A stretch of DNA of 64,000 bases from Apostichopus japonicus (Eukaryota; Echinodermata; Holothuroidea; Aspidochirotida; Stichopodidae), in assembly GCF_037975245.1 (NCBI RefSeq), contig NC_092575.1, positions 14,178,310 to 14,242,309 of the forward strand, given 5' to 3'. The translations under genes were made by a program, and so were the position numbers. The notes beneath the pieces are model-generated. The model saw only the letters and a list, made by a program, of their open reading frames with translations. It ran no database searches and was not told where the DNA came from. How positions within the stretch are numbered: position 1 is the first letter of the stretch; each line of letters opens with the position of its first letter. Of this stretch, positions 47,701-55,660 are shown in pieces.

Positions 47701-50381
47701 TGCTTTGGAACAATCATAAAATTTGTAACAATTTTATGAATTGTACCAAATTGTCTCGTCCTCAAAGGACTGAAATTTCTTTGCTTGTGAACTGATTCAG
47801 AATGACATTGATGTTGATAATTTATACGCTTGTGTACCCCGTTTGGGACTGGGAAATGGACACAGACGACTTGTTGACCTATTTCTAGCAATGACCTATA
47901 TTTGAAGGTTAAATCTTTTATCAGAAGGTATTTCCTGCTTGTTTAGTACCCTAGCGATCCACTTACACTTTCTTGAATACAAAGTGACAAACAGGCAAAA
48001 TTGACAAAACTTTTGCCAGCCATTTCTAGACAATCTTTGTTTTTTTGTTAATATTTGTTATCAACTGCAAGTAGATTCACATGGTATGGAGTCTTTAGTG
48101 CTCTCTGTGTTCATAGAAGTACCAAGAGATAAACAAAAATAATTATAATAACAGAATAAAATGTAGATATATAAAGTACAATATGGCTGGGTGTTTCACG
48201 AAGTGAAAACTATTCCTATTCCTACCAAAGATTGGGGGGGGTAGCCAAATTAAAGCTGACTGCCTGTGTGGGGGTGGGGGGTCTTTCTCAGTATATAGGC
48301 CTATCATAGTTTTTTTTGTAATCACAGAGAATGTCTACTTTGAAGTAGGTTTTTTTGTTAACATTGGTTTGTATTTCCTGCAGTGAGAAGTACTTAAAGA
48401 ATACTTAATTGAGAAGTAACAACATATTTCTGTTTATTGTTACATTGGTGTCACAGATGTGTATTGAAATCTTTCAAAACAAAGTTCTAAGCTGCAGCTT
48501 TGTCAACGCCTACGAGATTAGCAAGCTAGAGGCATACCAAGTAGTTTTGTAACAACAAGTGATTCCGCTCAATCGGTGATGAAAAGGAATTTATTATTTA
48601 TTTTAACATTTTTAAAGCTGTCAAATTGTGCATTTTGGGGCTTATTTTTAGACCATAACAAGTCTCATGCAAATGGTTGTGCAAAAAAATACTTCTGAAT
48701 TCTAGTGCCAGGTTGTGAAAACGGTGTCGGACAAATTGATCTGTGCCCGATATTGACAAAGGTTTTGGAATTTAAAAACCCTGTAACCATGCAAGTCAGT
48801 TACTTTTCAACTCAAAATAACCTCCATCCTTGAAAGTACTGTAAAATATATTATAGACAACTGTCCTCCGCATACCATCGTTGCTCACGTTTGACCAAAT
48901 GTCTTGTTGGACAGTCTTGTCGGATAGTGTTGGATTGTTCTAGTTTACGAGATTATTTTACGTCAAGGAAAGGCAGACTCTACCACTACTTCAACGAAAG
49001 AGTTTGATCGAATATTATTTATTATTTGCCGATCAAGTTAAACTGTAGCAATGGAAGTTGCTTTAGGTGTAATTAGTATAATTTGGAGCATGATCTGCAC
49101 AAAAGAAAATGTCTTGTGCTAGTCAGGGCGGTTTTATGTTTGTGTGATAAACGAAAGACGTCCTTCATTTTTGGACGGATACAGGAGACAATATGCCTAC
49201 TGTATATAGAGCAAAGAGAAATCATCAGTCCCGGATTTCACCAGTCTTTGTTGACCTAGCCCTCCACGTTTGTGTACGATAGGCCACATGACATTGTTAG
49301 AAACTCACACCTTTTCTTTCCTCAAAATCTTTATATTTTGAGAAGGATGAGAAAGGGACAGGCCTTAAGGAATGAATGGAACATAGTATAGGTATTTTTG
49401 TTGAATGTTAAGCCAACCGTGGTTGCTTTTGTCCAAGCGGTATCATTTTTTTGGCAACATTTTTAATTCACCTCATGGTGGTATGCACCCGTCTACAAGA
49501 TAAGGATTGCTATTTGCAAAGAAACCAAGTCTGCCAGTCTGTACATGTTTACAAACACCCATTTTTCTCAATGGTAAAAATTAAGTTGTGAATTACGCCA
49601 CTTTTCCGGTAGAATTTTACAAAGTATGTTACGGCCTTTCAGGCGGTTGAGGTTTATAATAATAGAGTAGAGGACTAAAGTGCTAGCTGGAAGGGGTACG
49701 AACTAGGTTGGGGAGAGGTTGACGATAAATAGGAGAGGGCTTTGTGTGTTGTTTTTAGTCTTAAAATGGAACGTACTTGTGATGATGTTGCAATATACAT
49801 ATTGCGTACGGTCAATTCAAAATATGAAATCACATGTTGGTTATGTGTAGTTGCAAAAATTATGGGCAAACTTTTGGCAACAATCGTTTCCAGCATTCAA
49901 GTAGATGTGCTTACTTTATTTCACCTAGCTGCATGAGAGCAAGTTCCGTCAAGAATACGGTATAGGTGACATTGGTGTGTGCAAACGGTAGGGGGGGGGG
50001 CTGCAGGTAGAGGGGAGGGGGTGAAATTAAGGGAAAGTGTTGAATCCTTGATCAACCTCTGGTCCTCCCATAAGGGTCCATGCTCCTACCTAAACTTATA
50101 ATTTGTCCCATCTCACTGCCCCCCCCCCTGAACATTCCAGGCCACTGCCATGTGATCCCATCAGATCACAAGAATAATGATTATGTTTCTCATCTCTCAA
50201 TCGACAGGTGATCTACGTCAGTGATTTGTATTCAAAGGAGTTGACATCTCTCCCTTCTCCAGAAGTCCACGACAAACAAGACCACAGCGAACCGGCTAAG
50301 AACAACTACGGCAGTGTGGATTACAATCAGCAGATGAGTACCGTCAGTACCGTCACCGTGGTAACAGAAGGTCCAAAGTAG
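8699..50381 (+). CDS. PLPP: Phospholipid phosphatase (LPP/PAP2), six-pass membrane enzyme; whole gene span
   Basis: The gene should encode a lipid phosphate phosphatase that removes phosphate from phosphatidate, lysophosphatidate, sphingosine-1-phosphate and ceramide-1-phosphate at the outer or luminal face of membranes. Joining the exons listed below gives about 343 residues (314 if the ATG at 14137 is used), against roughly 280-310 for vertebrate PLPP1-3. In the model, C1 is KYLIGRLRP at 158-166, C2 is PSGH at 212-215, and C3 is RVSDYKHHPSD at 261-271 with Arg261, His267 and Asp271. Asn180 (NCT) matches the conserved glycosylation site. Hydrophobic segments lie near 30-52, 84-107, 132-156, 216-231, 239-258 and 272-295. 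The N-terminal hydrophilic extension of 29 residues recalls PLPP3. All exon phases agree. The residue before the C3 arginine is Thr, not the usual Ser. Which of the three paralogues it corresponds to is not decided. Confidence 0.93.
8868..8875. promoter_or_regulatory. CRE-like palindrome near the proposed first exon
   Basis: A perfect TGACGTCA lies 168 bases after the proposed first donor. CREB/ATF-family proteins bind this word, and promoter-proximal positions are typical. Function here is inferred only from position and sequence. Confidence 0.3.
10604..11218. mobile_element. TTAA-bordered MITE
   Basis: The ends AGCAGCATTTTTCG and, in reverse complement, AGCAGCATTTTGCGTC form an inverted repeat that resumes after a gap with TTTTCTAT. 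Both ends abut TTAA (10600-10603 and 11219-11222), consistent with piggyBac-like TTAA insertion, although a TA duplication is equally possible from the sequence. Inside is a strong short hairpin at 10908-10934 (CCAGGGAGTT / AACTCCCTGG with a 7-base loop). No transposase is encoded. Confidence 0.6.
13741..13957 (-). mobile_element. tRNA-derived SINE, copy 1 (reverse orientation)
   Basis: It is the reverse complement of the SINE at 25859-26093, with the tRNA-like head at the right (CACAGGCGATAGTG at about 13940-13953) and the tail at the left (CAGGAGAATCTAAAATACAT in sense). The B-box region (GAGTTCGAGTCACTCC in sense) is retained and the A-box is eroded. It lies just upstream of the first fully supported coding exon, at 14052. 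Confidence 0.8.
14052..14185 (+). CDS. PLPP: Lipid phosphatase exon 2: N-terminal tail and first half of TM1
   Basis: A long pyrimidine tract and AG precede 14052; the donor GTAAGT starts at 14186. The exon is open throughout: one base completing a codon, 44 codons, then one base. It encodes a Gln/Asn/Lys-rich hydrophilic stretch (SQNNGKQNGSSHVYIF and on) and then the hydrophobic MNLIVKIITDVIIWLI, the start of TM1. The terminal A joins TC of the next exon to make Ile. An internal ATG at 14137 with A at -3 is a possible alternative start. Identification depends on phase and context, since this part of the family is poorly conserved. Confidence 0.75.
14964..15415. mobile_element. hAT-type MITE, copy B
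   Basis: The left end is CAGGGTTTCCCTCAC; the right end in reverse complement is CAAGGCTTCCCTAAC. The flanks CTTTATAA (14956-14963) and CTCTATAA (15416-15423) match at 7 of 8 positions, an aged 8-bp target duplication. About 420 bp are nearly identical to 3664-4127 in the same orientation. A C-rich stretch at about 14983-14995 takes the place of the CA repeat of copy A. It is non-coding. Confidence 0.85.
17106..17314. mobile_element. Foldback element built around a tRNA-like SINE head
   Basis: The right arm (17273-17314) is the reverse complement of the left arm (17106-17162), apart from an extra dozen bases in the left arm; both contain AGTGGAATTACGAC, ACATACAATCAG and CCATAGCCTAGTGGT. The left arm runs into a tRNA-like segment with an A-box-like TAGCCTAGTGGTTAGGG (17152-17168) and a B-box GGTTCGAATCC (about 17193-17203). 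Acceptor-stem pairing is poor, so a functional tRNA gene is unlikely. The structure suggests two SINE heads inserted in opposite orientation, or a palindromic SINE-derived element. Confidence 0.7.
18243..18503. repeat. Local duplication, one copy carrying a 128-bp TCC array
   Basis: Copy 1 (18243-18429) and copy 2 (18435-18503) share the opening ATGARTTTTATGAAACTG followed by TTTATCCTC, and the closing AAGGTAAGGCTAT. Copy 1 has about 42 TCC units (18271-18398) where copy 2 has only a short pyrimidine run. The poly-leucine frame through the array is an artefact of the repeat. Confidence 0.9.
19834..20267. repeat. Three tandem units of 145 bp
   Basis: Units start at 19834, 19979 and 20124, each with CAGTATATAAATACTGTAC, and run to AAGTCAT at 20267. 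They are almost identical; the clearest difference is ACTTGG in unit 1 versus ACATGG in units 2 and 3. The near-identity points to recent amplification. No open frame of note spans the units. Confidence 0.95.
20629..20652. repeat. CATA tetranucleotide microsatellite
   Basis: About six CATA units in a row within intron 2. Confidence 0.85.
23023..23183 (+). CDS. PLPP: Lipid phosphatase exon 3: TM1 end, conserved loop, TM2 start
   Basis: AG at 23021-23022 and GTAAGT at 23184 bound 161 bases, which complete a split Ile codon and add 53 codons, ending in phase 0. It encodes the family's first extracellular loop, PYQRGFYCDDSSIRYPYHSD, closely matching the conserved loop of PLPP proteins (YxRGxxCxDxSIxYPY), then a hydrophobic run (ALLTGVGLGIPIVT) that begins TM2. 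Confidence 0.93.
25817..26093 (+). mobile_element. tRNA-derived SINE, copy 2, with repeated A-box segment
   Basis: The head has an A-box TAGCTCAGTGG (25866-25876) and a B-box-like GAGTTCGAGGTC (25909-25920), the internal RNA polymerase III promoter. The body continues through CCAGTTACAGAGTTGTTGAC to a tail CAGGAGGATCTAAAATACAT ending near 26093. Just 5' of it, four 10-bp units of TAGCTCAGTG/TAGCTGAGTC type (25817-25856) repeat the A-box segment. The body matches copies 1 and 3. It cannot encode protein. Confidence 0.85.
28617..28735. repeat. AACAAT/ATACAA-rich simple repeat
   Basis: A 120-bp stretch made of AACAAT, ACAATA and ATTTAAC words with almost no G. It is low-complexity DNA within intron 3. 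Confidence 0.85.
29291..29406. repeat. Dispersed repeat, copy 1 (partner at 39899)
   Basis: Ordered blocks AAGATTCCAAAT, CCCTT-(G/A)GG-TTCTCCCACA, GGTCACTT and CAGCGTCGTAAAAATAAC are shared in the same orientation with 39899-40025. It leads straight into the 234-bp tandem duplication. The family is unknown. Confidence 0.7.
29388..29842. repeat. Tandem duplication, two units of about 234 bp
   Basis: Unit 1 starts AGCGTCGTAAAAATAAC at 29388 and unit 2 starts AGCATCGTAAAAATAAC at 29622. Both contain AGTGATACCGGTC, TTCTTCCTCTACGTTAGGTT, GAGATTATTGCTGGCACAT and GCTCCATCGAACATCAGTTA. Divergence is about one base in ten, so the duplication is older than the 145-bp triplication. Confidence 0.9.
32957..32984. 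promoter_or_regulatory. Two CRE-like TGACGTCA palindromes 20 bp apart
   Basis: Perfect TGACGTCA words lie at 32957-32964 and 32977-32984, start to start exactly 20 bp, about two helical turns. CREB/ATF dimers recognise this word. The second opens the 63-bp duplicated unit that follows. Any enhancer role in intron 3 is inference. Confidence 0.35.
32981..33118. repeat. 63-bp direct duplication
   Basis: GTCATACTGYGGTTTST followed by AATGGTTTA and TTTTATGAGGGATTAG occurs at 32981 and again at 33044, both ending CACATACTTGTCTT. The second unit has an extra short GGGATTA duplication. Confidence 0.85.
35570..35640 (-). mobile_element. Possible degenerate SINE head (B-box only)
   Basis: In reverse complement the segment reads GAGGTCAATGGTTCAAATCTCC, which contains a tRNA B-box-like GGTTCAAATCTCC. 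No convincing A-box or cloverleaf is visible, and I found no second copy in the window. It is only a candidate. Confidence 0.2.
36236..36743 (-). mobile_element. 3' end of a non-LTR retrotransposon (LINE) with ORF2 C-terminus
   Basis: On the minus strand an open frame from about 36743 to a TAA at 36547-36549 encodes a stretch including LLPSGKRMRTFKGSKRFTDS and FYPFAAKIFN, the arrangement seen at the C-terminus of reverse transcriptase ORFs of many LINE clades (LPSGRRxR, then KxxRFxxSFxPxA). Only the last 65 or so residues remain; a TAA lies in frame just upstream. The following AT-rich stretch to about 36236 is taken as its 3' UTR. It is a 5'-truncated, inactive copy. Clade not assigned. Confidence 0.75.
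37624..37997. mobile_element. hAT-type element (CAGTGGCG family), 374 bp
   Basis: It starts CAGTGGCGGAGC and ends with GCTCCGCCACTG, a 12-bp perfect terminal inverted repeat. A perfect 8-bp duplication CCTACATG flanks it (37616-37623 and 37998-38005). The internal block around 37892-37932 (GCGCCAACCTGTGGTGACGC, then TCCGCTTAGATAG) matches the 6494-7203 element, marking a common family. A G run at 37649-37658 sits near the left end. No transposase. Confidence 0.9.
39899..40025. repeat. Dispersed repeat, copy 2 (partner at 29291)
   Basis: It shares AAGATTCCAAAT, CCCTTCAGGGTTTCTCCCAC, GGTCACTT and CAGCGTCGTAAAAATAACTG with 29291-29406, same orientation. The tandem partner unit found at 29622 is absent here; an ATT/GTT-rich tail follows instead. 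Confidence 0.7.
41659..41682. repeat. AATTA pentanucleotide microsatellite
   Basis: About four to five AATTA units in a row, immediately upstream of SINE copy 3. Confidence 0.8.
41743..41981 (-). mobile_element. tRNA-derived SINE, copy 3 (reverse orientation)
   Basis: It is the reverse complement of the 25859-26093 SINE over its whole length. The sense head (AGTGTTAGCTCAGTGGTTAA) is well kept at 41957-41976, with the B-box region at about 41920-41932. It keeps a clearer A-box than copy 1. Confidence 0.85.
44609..44934 (+). CDS. PLPP: Lipid phosphatase exon 4: TM2 end, TM3, catalytic motif C1
   Basis: The acceptor CCTATTTCAG precedes 44609 and GTAATA follows 44934. The 326 bases give 108 codons plus two bases. 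It encodes EWFLYDEF, the cytosolic loop, TM3 (ALYSTIGPMLFGQVANFLLT) and C1, KYLIGRLRP, whose Lys and Arg contact the substrate phosphate in PAP2 enzymes. HFIALCQPDWSQINCTD follows, with the NCT sequon at the site glycosylated in vertebrate PLPPs. The frame is also open for 43 codons upstream in the intron, which I regard as chance because the acceptor is strong and the family match begins at the exon. Confidence 0.95.
45423..45480 (+). CDS. PLPP: Lipid phosphatase exon 5: catalytic motif C2 (PSGH)
   Basis: A poly-T tract and CAG precede, GTAAGT follows; 58 bases complete a split Arg codon and add 19 codons. It encodes LSFPSGHSSTAFYLFVYWV. The His of PSGH is the general acid in the PAP2 mechanism. 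Vertebrate PLPP1 and PLPP3 have Tyr or Phe before SGH, whereas this protein has the canonical superfamily Pro. It also starts TM4. The exon is too short to stand out by length alone. Confidence 0.95.
45810..45986 (+). CDS. PLPP: Lipid phosphatase exon 6: TM5, catalytic motif C3, TM6 start
   Basis: TCCTCAG precedes and GTGAGC follows; 59 whole codons. It encodes YLQRRF, LLRPLLQLIGISMAVFCAET (TM5) and C3 RVSDYKHHPSD, where the His is the nucleophile forming the phosphohistidine and the Asp supports it. VVAGGFLGTIVVILT then begins TM6. The residue preceding the C3 Arg is Thr rather than Ser. The frame stays open beyond the donor to TAG at 46077-46079. Confidence 0.95.
45987..46116 (+). other. 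Possible alternative 3' terminus by intronic polyadenylation
   Basis: If the donor at 45987 is not used, the frame continues 30 codons, beginning VSIFTAIFFPPVPHDF and stopping at 46077-46079. These residues are hydrophobic at first and would complete TM6, then give a short basic tail. AATAAA at 46111-46116 follows, and the next 60 bases are GT-rich, as in a cleavage site. It is a coherent short isoform lacking the regular C-terminal tail, but nothing in the sequence proves that it is made. Confidence 0.35.
45987..50207 (+). other. Intron 6 of the lipid phosphatase gene
   Basis: The 4.2-kb intron ends at CTCAATCGACAG. It contains the alternative 3' end described separately, G runs at 46350-46363 and near 49990, and otherwise AT-rich sequence in which I see nothing supportable. 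Confidence 0.8.
50208..50381 (+). CDS. PLPP: Lipid phosphatase exon 7: TM6 end and cytosolic C-terminal tail
   Basis: After AG at 50206-50207 the frame reads VIYVSDLYSKELTSLP, matching the conserved end of TM6 and the juxtamembrane (V/S)DxxKxxTSL region of PLPP proteins. A hydrophilic tail then ends STVSTVTVVTEGPK before TAG at 50379-50381. It has 57 codons plus stop. The tail is Ser/Thr-rich and not conserved with vertebrates, as is usual for this family. Confidence 0.95.
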   Translation: MIYVSDLYSKELTSLPSPEVHDKQDHSEPAKNNYGSVDYNQQMSTVSTVTVVTEGPK

Positions 50382-50463
50382 TACTACTACTGTCATTACT
50401 TTGCAAGTTCTTGTCATATTAGAGGATTGACCAATGGCTGTTTGTAAAGATACTCTTAATAAA
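50382..50463 (+). terminator. Proximal 3' UTR and polyadenylation signal
   Basis: AATAAA at 50458-50463 lies 77 bases after the stop and is followed by GGTGGCAGTGAATTG, a G/T-rich downstream element. Longer 3' UTRs are possible: another AATAAA is at 52878-52883 within U-rich, UTR-like sequence, and an ATTAAA lies near 53735. Which is used cannot be told from the sequence. Confidence 0.45.
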
Positions 50464-51817
50464 AGGTGGCAGTGAATTGACCACACCCTAAGTCATGGAT
50501 ATTCATATCACTTCCCATTTGCTGGATGTTGTAGGAGGTCATGACCATATGCCTCAAAGTTAATAGCATGTTTACTTAAATATCACTATAAGTTGTTCAA
50601 GGTGCTTTCCAATGTGGCTCTTTAATACTAACAGGCCGATCAGAGGGAGGTCTACATGCAGCCCCAGGACCCAGGTTAAAATTAAACATCCCACGGAAAT
50701 ATGGGATAAAGAATAGCATAATTTCATTTGTATGAAGACTTCAAATGGAAAGGGGGGGGGGGGGTTGGGGAGGAGGGTAGTGATATTATCATCCCTCTAC
50801 CTGACGTGGCTTGTGGAATACCCTGCTCTAACCCTCCAAAACTATTCCCAGACATTTAGGACTAAAATGTCTCAGTGCCGAGAAATACTTTGAGGGTGGC
50901 ATGAGTAGATGTTCTAACATATTTGGGGACCATAGACCGATGATATAATCAATGACAACCAGAGAAATGGCAGGAAAGAGGAGACTGTTTGCCTACCTCT
51001 TTGTATGTCATGTCAGCAGGTACCTATTAGCACCAGCTACGCACAAATATAGACTTGTGAATCAGGGGAAAAGATTTGAACATGTGAGAGGATTTTACAG
51101 AAATTGTGTCACAGAATGAGTTACATAAACTTTTGGAAATGAAAACTAAAGACATAGTGAAAAAAAACAAAACATTTTGCTGTGATTTCTGGCCTGATGG
51201 TACAGTTAAGTCTTGGAATGATGACCACAGTGAATAACTATTATAGAGTTTCAACAATGTTTCCAATGTACCAGTCCTGTGGGATGCATTTGCATGGGTG
51301 TTTTTGATGATGAAATCCTGATGTGATATCAAATCAAACTTACCCCATTTTGATCCATGTGTCTGGTTGATGCATTTTTCAAAACTGAAGGACTTTTTGT
51401 TTTGTGGTTTGTTGGCCTTCTCATTAAGGTTTTTATCTTTTCTATCACAATAAACAGTATATACAGTAATTATATACAGTAATACAAAAGATTCTGGCAC
51501 AAAATCTTCCTCCCCTCACTATCCCCCTTTTGGAATTTGCTCAAAACACAAAGTTACAATTTCGCCTGCACAATTAAAGGCGATATTAAAGACATACTGT
51601 ATATACATATGATATAGAGATGTGAAGAGTGCATATCATACAGCACCACAATTCAGAATTAAATTGTATCTTTCCAATCTAGGAAGTGTCTGTTTACACC
51701 ACCTGCTGGGGAACTGCAGAGTAACGTCCCACTCAACTTCCCATATGAAGTGATACATTGGCACATTCTCTACTTCCTTCATTTTACTAAATTGTAGGAC
51801 TGCACTCTTCCGATTAA

Positions 51818-52149
51818 AAGACTCGCCTCAAACTGTGCTGCGCTCTGAAAAAGTTAACTTTTCGTTGCTTGCAAATGACTTTTTCTTCTTGTCGCTACAA
51901 AATGCAGACAGTAATGAAACGTGGTACTTTGTTATCTTTTATCTAGACCTGAGATGTCCACGCTGCTATGTACATTGTGTTGTGGGTATTGACCGTAGCT
52001 GTATGTATTGACTTTACACTAGTGTCTAATTACCGACAGTAGCAAGCTGTGTGCGTATTTTCTGGGATCGATGATGGTGTCTAACACTTCTGTTACACCT
52101 CATTCGAAACTAGGTCAGATTACCGGTTGTGCGTGAGTCTTCACACCCT
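51818..52149. mobile_element. TTAA-bordered MITE, copy 1
   Basis: It is homologous over its full length to 57462-57821, same orientation, sharing for example CTCTGAAAAAGTTAACTTT, GCTACAAAATGCAGACAG, TGAGATGTCCA and ACACCTCATTCGAAACTAGG. TTAA abuts both ends (51814-51817, 52150-52153). The ends AAGACTCGCC and, in reverse complement, AAGACTCACGCAC form a weak inverted repeat. It is non-coding and lies within the possible long 3' UTR of the lipid phosphatase. Confidence 0.75.
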
Positions 52150-55100
52150 TTAAAAAAAAAAATCATTTAGGAAGTCATAAGTCAAGATCCCACGGGGGGG
52201 GGGGGGGGGATTTCTCTGAGTCTAAAATAATTGCTGAATGAATAGATAAATAAAGGTCAAAGACTAAGTTTACTGCTGTTAGTGAGTATCTTAAAAAGGG
52301 TTAAGGTTATGTTAGACCTGTACAGACTTAATGGTTAATAGTCACTTCTTTGCTATATACAAATCAACTTGTCTGTTTTATTTTGTATTGTTTTTTGGTT
52401 GATGTTTGTTAATTACTTGATTATTTCATGTATTCTCTAAATGTGAATATTTTGTGTCATTCGGTATCCATATTTGTCTTTCTTTGCAGTGTTGTAAATT
52501 TATGTGAAGTTGCTTTGTAATGATATTTTTGTAATCTTCTTCTTCTTCATAGTAGTAGTGTGGTGCATGTACATATATATTCTAATACTCATAGAAAATG
52601 CATTGTACCACGGTGCTATCTGTCTTAATTTAAAAATGAAATGTGTTTACTGCTACTGAGTAGTTAATGTTTTTATAATGAGGTCATTTAACTTCAACCA
52701 GAGTGCCAACTAGTTATGTACACCCCTGTCGGTAGCCACAGTATATTTTCATGAAGCTATTTTACATGAAATCTCAGGTTAAATAGAAATCCCACAGCCC
52801 CCCCCCCCCCCTTAGTGATTATGTAACTGTGTAACATTATTGCTAACCTCCTCCAATGTATTATTCTCTTTAAATGGAATAAATGAACAAATTTCATTTC
52901 TTTGCTGTGATATATGTATGGATTGGTGAAGGAGGGGAGAGGGTTAATAGCATGTCCTATCCTATCCCAACCATAACTGGCAAATTATTACATAACAAAG
53001 GTGGCCCCTTAAAGCTATATCCAGTATACCCTTTCCTTTTCCCTTCCTGTGGCCACACCTCCTCCCCTCCCCAACACACTCTGGTTACATATGCTACTGA
53101 CTATACATAACATCACTAGTGTAGGTCGGTTGTTGACTGGAAGAGCTGTGATGTATTACTTCTTTAAGTTTGTCAGTTATTATCATTTGGTCGCATTTTC
53201 TTGACATCATTAGCACAAAGCCGTGCCTGATAGGTATGTAACTGGACTCTGAGCCCAAATACCCTGGGTATGATCACTTTCCCAGGTCTGTCTTGAAAGT
53301 CACCTTCACTGTTACATAGACCATCTGCAGATATAGAAATCCACAGGAAGTTTACAGTTGTAAAAACTGGTACAAGCTTCCATACATATACTAATGATTA
53401 ACATAACAGCCCACCCACCACCATGCACATTTTGGAGACATATTTCTGTTATCTGTTTTGGTAGCGTAAAAAACATGGAAACCTTTCCATTAACCTTTCC
53501 TGCTAAGTTTGTAACAAATTGAAGATATTTTATTTGCCAAATAAGATTGTTAAAATGCTGTGTGTAGTAATTATGGGAGATTTTGTATTAATTTAAAGGT
53601 AATCTGTGTATTAAAAGTAATATTTATTTCAGTATAAAATATTAGTTCTGTTGTAAATTCTTCAAGCCTAAGGACTCTGGTTGTAAGTTTGTATTTAATG
53701 CTGTCAATGTGTATAATCTTTATTATTTATTCAAGATTAAATCATTTAATTTCTTTTTGTTAAAAGTTTATAAAAACAAATTTTAAGGGAACCTTTTCAC
53801 CTGTAAAGTCGACAAATTTCTTCGGGTTTGTTATTTTCCTTGGGTGTTAATTTACGGCTGATGCTTAAAATTAATACAAAGATAAAGAATAAAAAAACAG
53901 GGACCAGAGAGAGGTGAGAAAACAAATTTGAACAAGAAAGATTCATAAAAGTCATTTTTTCCTCCACAGGAATATGGAAATCATTTTGCCAAATACTTTT
54001 TTCAGAGAGATGGTTCTAGTAAATAGTTCTTGCTGCAGTGTCTTGTTTGTTACCAACAAAACATTTGCACTTTTGAGCACAAAATTTTACAAAAAGTGTC
54101 TTTTGGAAGCAGGTTTAACAGACAGTATTCCTAACAATGTCTATTATGTCTTAAGAAGTTACATACATTTGTTACGTTTAATACCTACAACATTGATTTC
54201 AGAAATAGTTTTGTTAAGGAAGTTGTGTGCATTATTGAAACAAATTGTAAACTCCATTTCCTATATATTTCCTAGAATCCATATCCCATAGGGAAACTTC
54301 TAGAAAGTAACTAAAAGGGTGAAAGGTCATTTATAATTTGAGAGTTTGGGCCAAGAAGTTTCTCAAAGAATATGAGATTCTTCATCACTATAATATATCT
54401 CGAAATTATCGTGTATTTCTATGATTTTACTACAACACATGGCATCCATTTTGTAGACTGGTCTGTAGTAATCAAGCATTGCGAGCATGAAGGATGTCTG
54501 TATGTGCAACTCAGTATCAATTTTTTTCATACAATGTTTACTGTTTATATAAAACTGCCACATTTTACATGCAGTTTACTTTAAGTTACTCCACTTTATA
54601 AGTGAATTCCTTTGTTTTGAAGTAAAAAAAAACGTTTTCATACTCTGGTTTCTGGATTCTATTAAAAATGTCACCACCTTTATGGTTTGCATGAAAATAT
54701 ATTGACATATAAAGGCAAATCTCCAACTCATATCACAAATAATATTACAAGAGGGGCAACAAAATTCTCTCCGTCTGTTTTGTGGCTCCGTTTGTCAGTC
54801 TGTGTGTTTCCAACTCATGTTTGCAGCTTTTTACAAATATTTTGGATCTCAAACTTTGACCGAATGCTGCAGATTTGTTTTTATGAGTAAAAGTACTTAT
54901 AGAAGTTGCAATCAATTTATTGATCATATACATCTTCCAATCAATCAATAAAGATTCACATGCTTCCATTTTTATCGTTGATTATATAAATATTTTTGTT
55001 AAATACATATATCAATGTACAAAAACTGAGAATCGTATTTGCTTTATGTTTTTACTTCAGCCTACTACCTCAAGAAAATCAAACCCACCCTCACACATGC

Positions 55101-55218
55101 TATCAATTATCAGAAAGTTTTCACAAAGAGATTGTTTAATATTTCTAGCCACAAGTAGTTCATTATTAAATGTTATTATTGCTGCTTCCAAATTTACTTT
55201 TTTTGAGTGGAATGGAGA

Positions 55219-55340
55219 AGGGAGGGGCAGGACAGGATTGCTAAAAGCTTTCCATGTTACTCTCCTGGGAGGTAGGGTAGGGGGTGGGGCAGGACAGGAG
55301 AGGAGAGGATTGCTAAAAGTTTTCCATGGTACTTTCCTAA
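55219..55340. repeat. Imperfect tandem duplication
   Basis: GGGGCAGGACAGGA, then GGATTGCTAAAAG-TTTCCATG and TACT-TCCT, occur twice, about 65 bp apart; the second copy has an added AGGAGA triplet-like expansion. Confidence 0.8.
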
Positions 55341-55614
55341 AGTTTCTGAACAGTCCAACTTATTGACAGGCAGTGAGGAATGAAACAGTGAGTTAAAACA
55401 TGTCAGTGATTGGTAAATGCTTTGCAGTTGGTTGTACAATATATACTTGTTAAGTGGTCATTACCTTGATGTCCTATTTGAGGACAATTAGTGATAACAA
55501 TTGTTATTCAAACACAAAAATTAAACCAAAGATGTGTTAGTTTGAACTCTAATGAAACCAAAGTACCAAGTGCTTGATAGTAACATATCACTGCTTATTG
55601 CATATATGGACCAG

Positions 55615-55660
55615 TCGTACCGATGGAACCAGTCGTACTGATGGAACCAGTCGTACAGAC
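55615..55660. repeat. Three direct repeats of about 18 bp
   Basis: ACCAGTCGTACYGATGGA occurs in tandem, the third unit changed to ACCAGTCGTACAGACAGG. Confidence 0.9.

Noticed and set aside
51027-51500. 157-codon open frame on the minus strand
   Set aside because: No recognisable domain, signal or splice context. It lies opposite AT-rich UTR-like sequence and has no sign of conservation that I can see.
54920-55366. 148-codon open frame on the plus strand
   Set aside because: The latter half is read through a G-rich duplicated segment and the first half is AT-driven; no domain.
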